Origin: Casuarius casuarius
Taxonomy: Eukaryota; Chordata; Aves; Casuariiformes; Casuariidae
Direction of reading: 5' to 3'
Length of the DNA: 64,000 nucleotides
Assembly: GCA_003342895.1 (NCBI GenBank)
Contig: PTFA01000042.1
Span: forward strand, 3,030,716-3,094,715
The notes under the pieces were generated by a model. That model made no database searches. It was not told the origin of the DNA and saw only the letters and a list, made by a program, of their open reading frames with translations. Position 1 is the stretch's first letter, and every line of letters starts with the position of its first letter. The position numbers were made by a program, and so were the translations under genes. Positions 63,768 to 64,000 of this stretch are shown here, one piece after another.

Positions 63768-64000
63768 AACTGCATCAGTGCTTGAACTGAACTAGCTGAA
63801 TATCCTGGAAAGAAGGAAATGGCCTTTTTGTAAAGTGTATCTGCAGAAGAGCTTTTCCCATCAAAAGTTAACTGAGTGCTTCAGGTGCTTAGTGATTTTT
63901 TTTTTGCCCGGTCAGTGGCTGGGCTTTCTTCAAAACATGAACACCAAACATGTATTTTTTTGCTAATACTCTAAGCTACTTTAGAGTTAGTGTATATTCT
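63181..64000. other. flank right of the CpG island, no gene recognised
   Basis: CpG density falls away after about 63.2 kb. No exon of CBR1 or any other known gene was recognised. The only marked structure is an A/T homopolymer junction near 63.75 kb. The stretch could be intron 1 of a rightward transcript that starts in the island. Confidence 0.5.
63737..63769. repeat. T11-A22 homopolymer junction
   Basis: A run of 11 T at 63737-63747 is followed directly by 22 A at 63748-63769. Run lengths like these are often unreliable in assemblies. The A run could be the tail of a degraded retroelement, but no element body is recognisable beside it. Confidence 0.85.

Noticed and set aside
63000..64000. 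First coding exon of CBR1, the expected neighbour
   Set aside because: I looked for the short-chain dehydrogenase N-terminus (VTGGNKGIG type) on the plus strand and did not find it in this window.
1..64000. CRISPR arrays, bacterial operons, tRNA or rRNA genes
   Set aside because: None seen. The repeats present are eukaryotic microsatellites, minisatellites and CR1 fragments.

Overview
This is a window of vertebrate nuclear DNA, most likely from a bird. Two things point there. Several CR1-type LINE fragments are present, one of them still encoding the reverse-transcriptase FADD box. The single recognisable gene also has short introns of about 0.35 to 1.3 kb. No bacterial, organellar or viral gene organisation is seen.

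Layout. About 1 to 51.8 kb is a gene-free stretch of mostly unique, AT-leaning sequence. It holds one clear 5'-truncated CR1 on the minus strand (about 9.81-10.92 kb), a short CR1 3' end (about 23.91-24.03 kb), three older CR1 remnants (about 8.29-8.76, 40.25-40.79 and 50.65-50.88 kb), a few microsatellites and minisatellites, and several strong inverted repeats. About 51.8 to 62.9 kb is SETD4 on the minus strand. I could reconstruct all ten coding exons with GT/AG junctions and continuous phase: 1320 nt including the stop, 439 residues, against about 440 for human SETD4. About 62.64-63.18 kb is the CpG-island promoter, with a YY1-type element, GC boxes and a 17-bp x3 repeat carrying MYB-like cores. 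The last 0.8 kb is flanking or intronic sequence of whatever is transcribed rightward from the island.

How it fits together. SETD4 is a SAM-dependent protein lysine methyltransferase with a SET domain split by an insert and a Rubisco-LSMT-like C-terminal domain. In human chromosome 21 order, SETD4 lies between RUNX1 and CBR1/CBR3. If synteny holds, the left 52 kb is the RUNX1-SETD4 intergenic region and the divergent side of the island faces CBR1. I found no RUNX1 or CBR1 exon here, so this context is inference. Most long open frames outside SETD4 look like chance. The items most worth a second look are the promoter 17-mer array, the UG-repeat next to the SETD4 exon 5 splice acceptor, a predicted upstream ORF, the paired hairpins near 38.8 kb, and the CpG-enriched patches in the desert.
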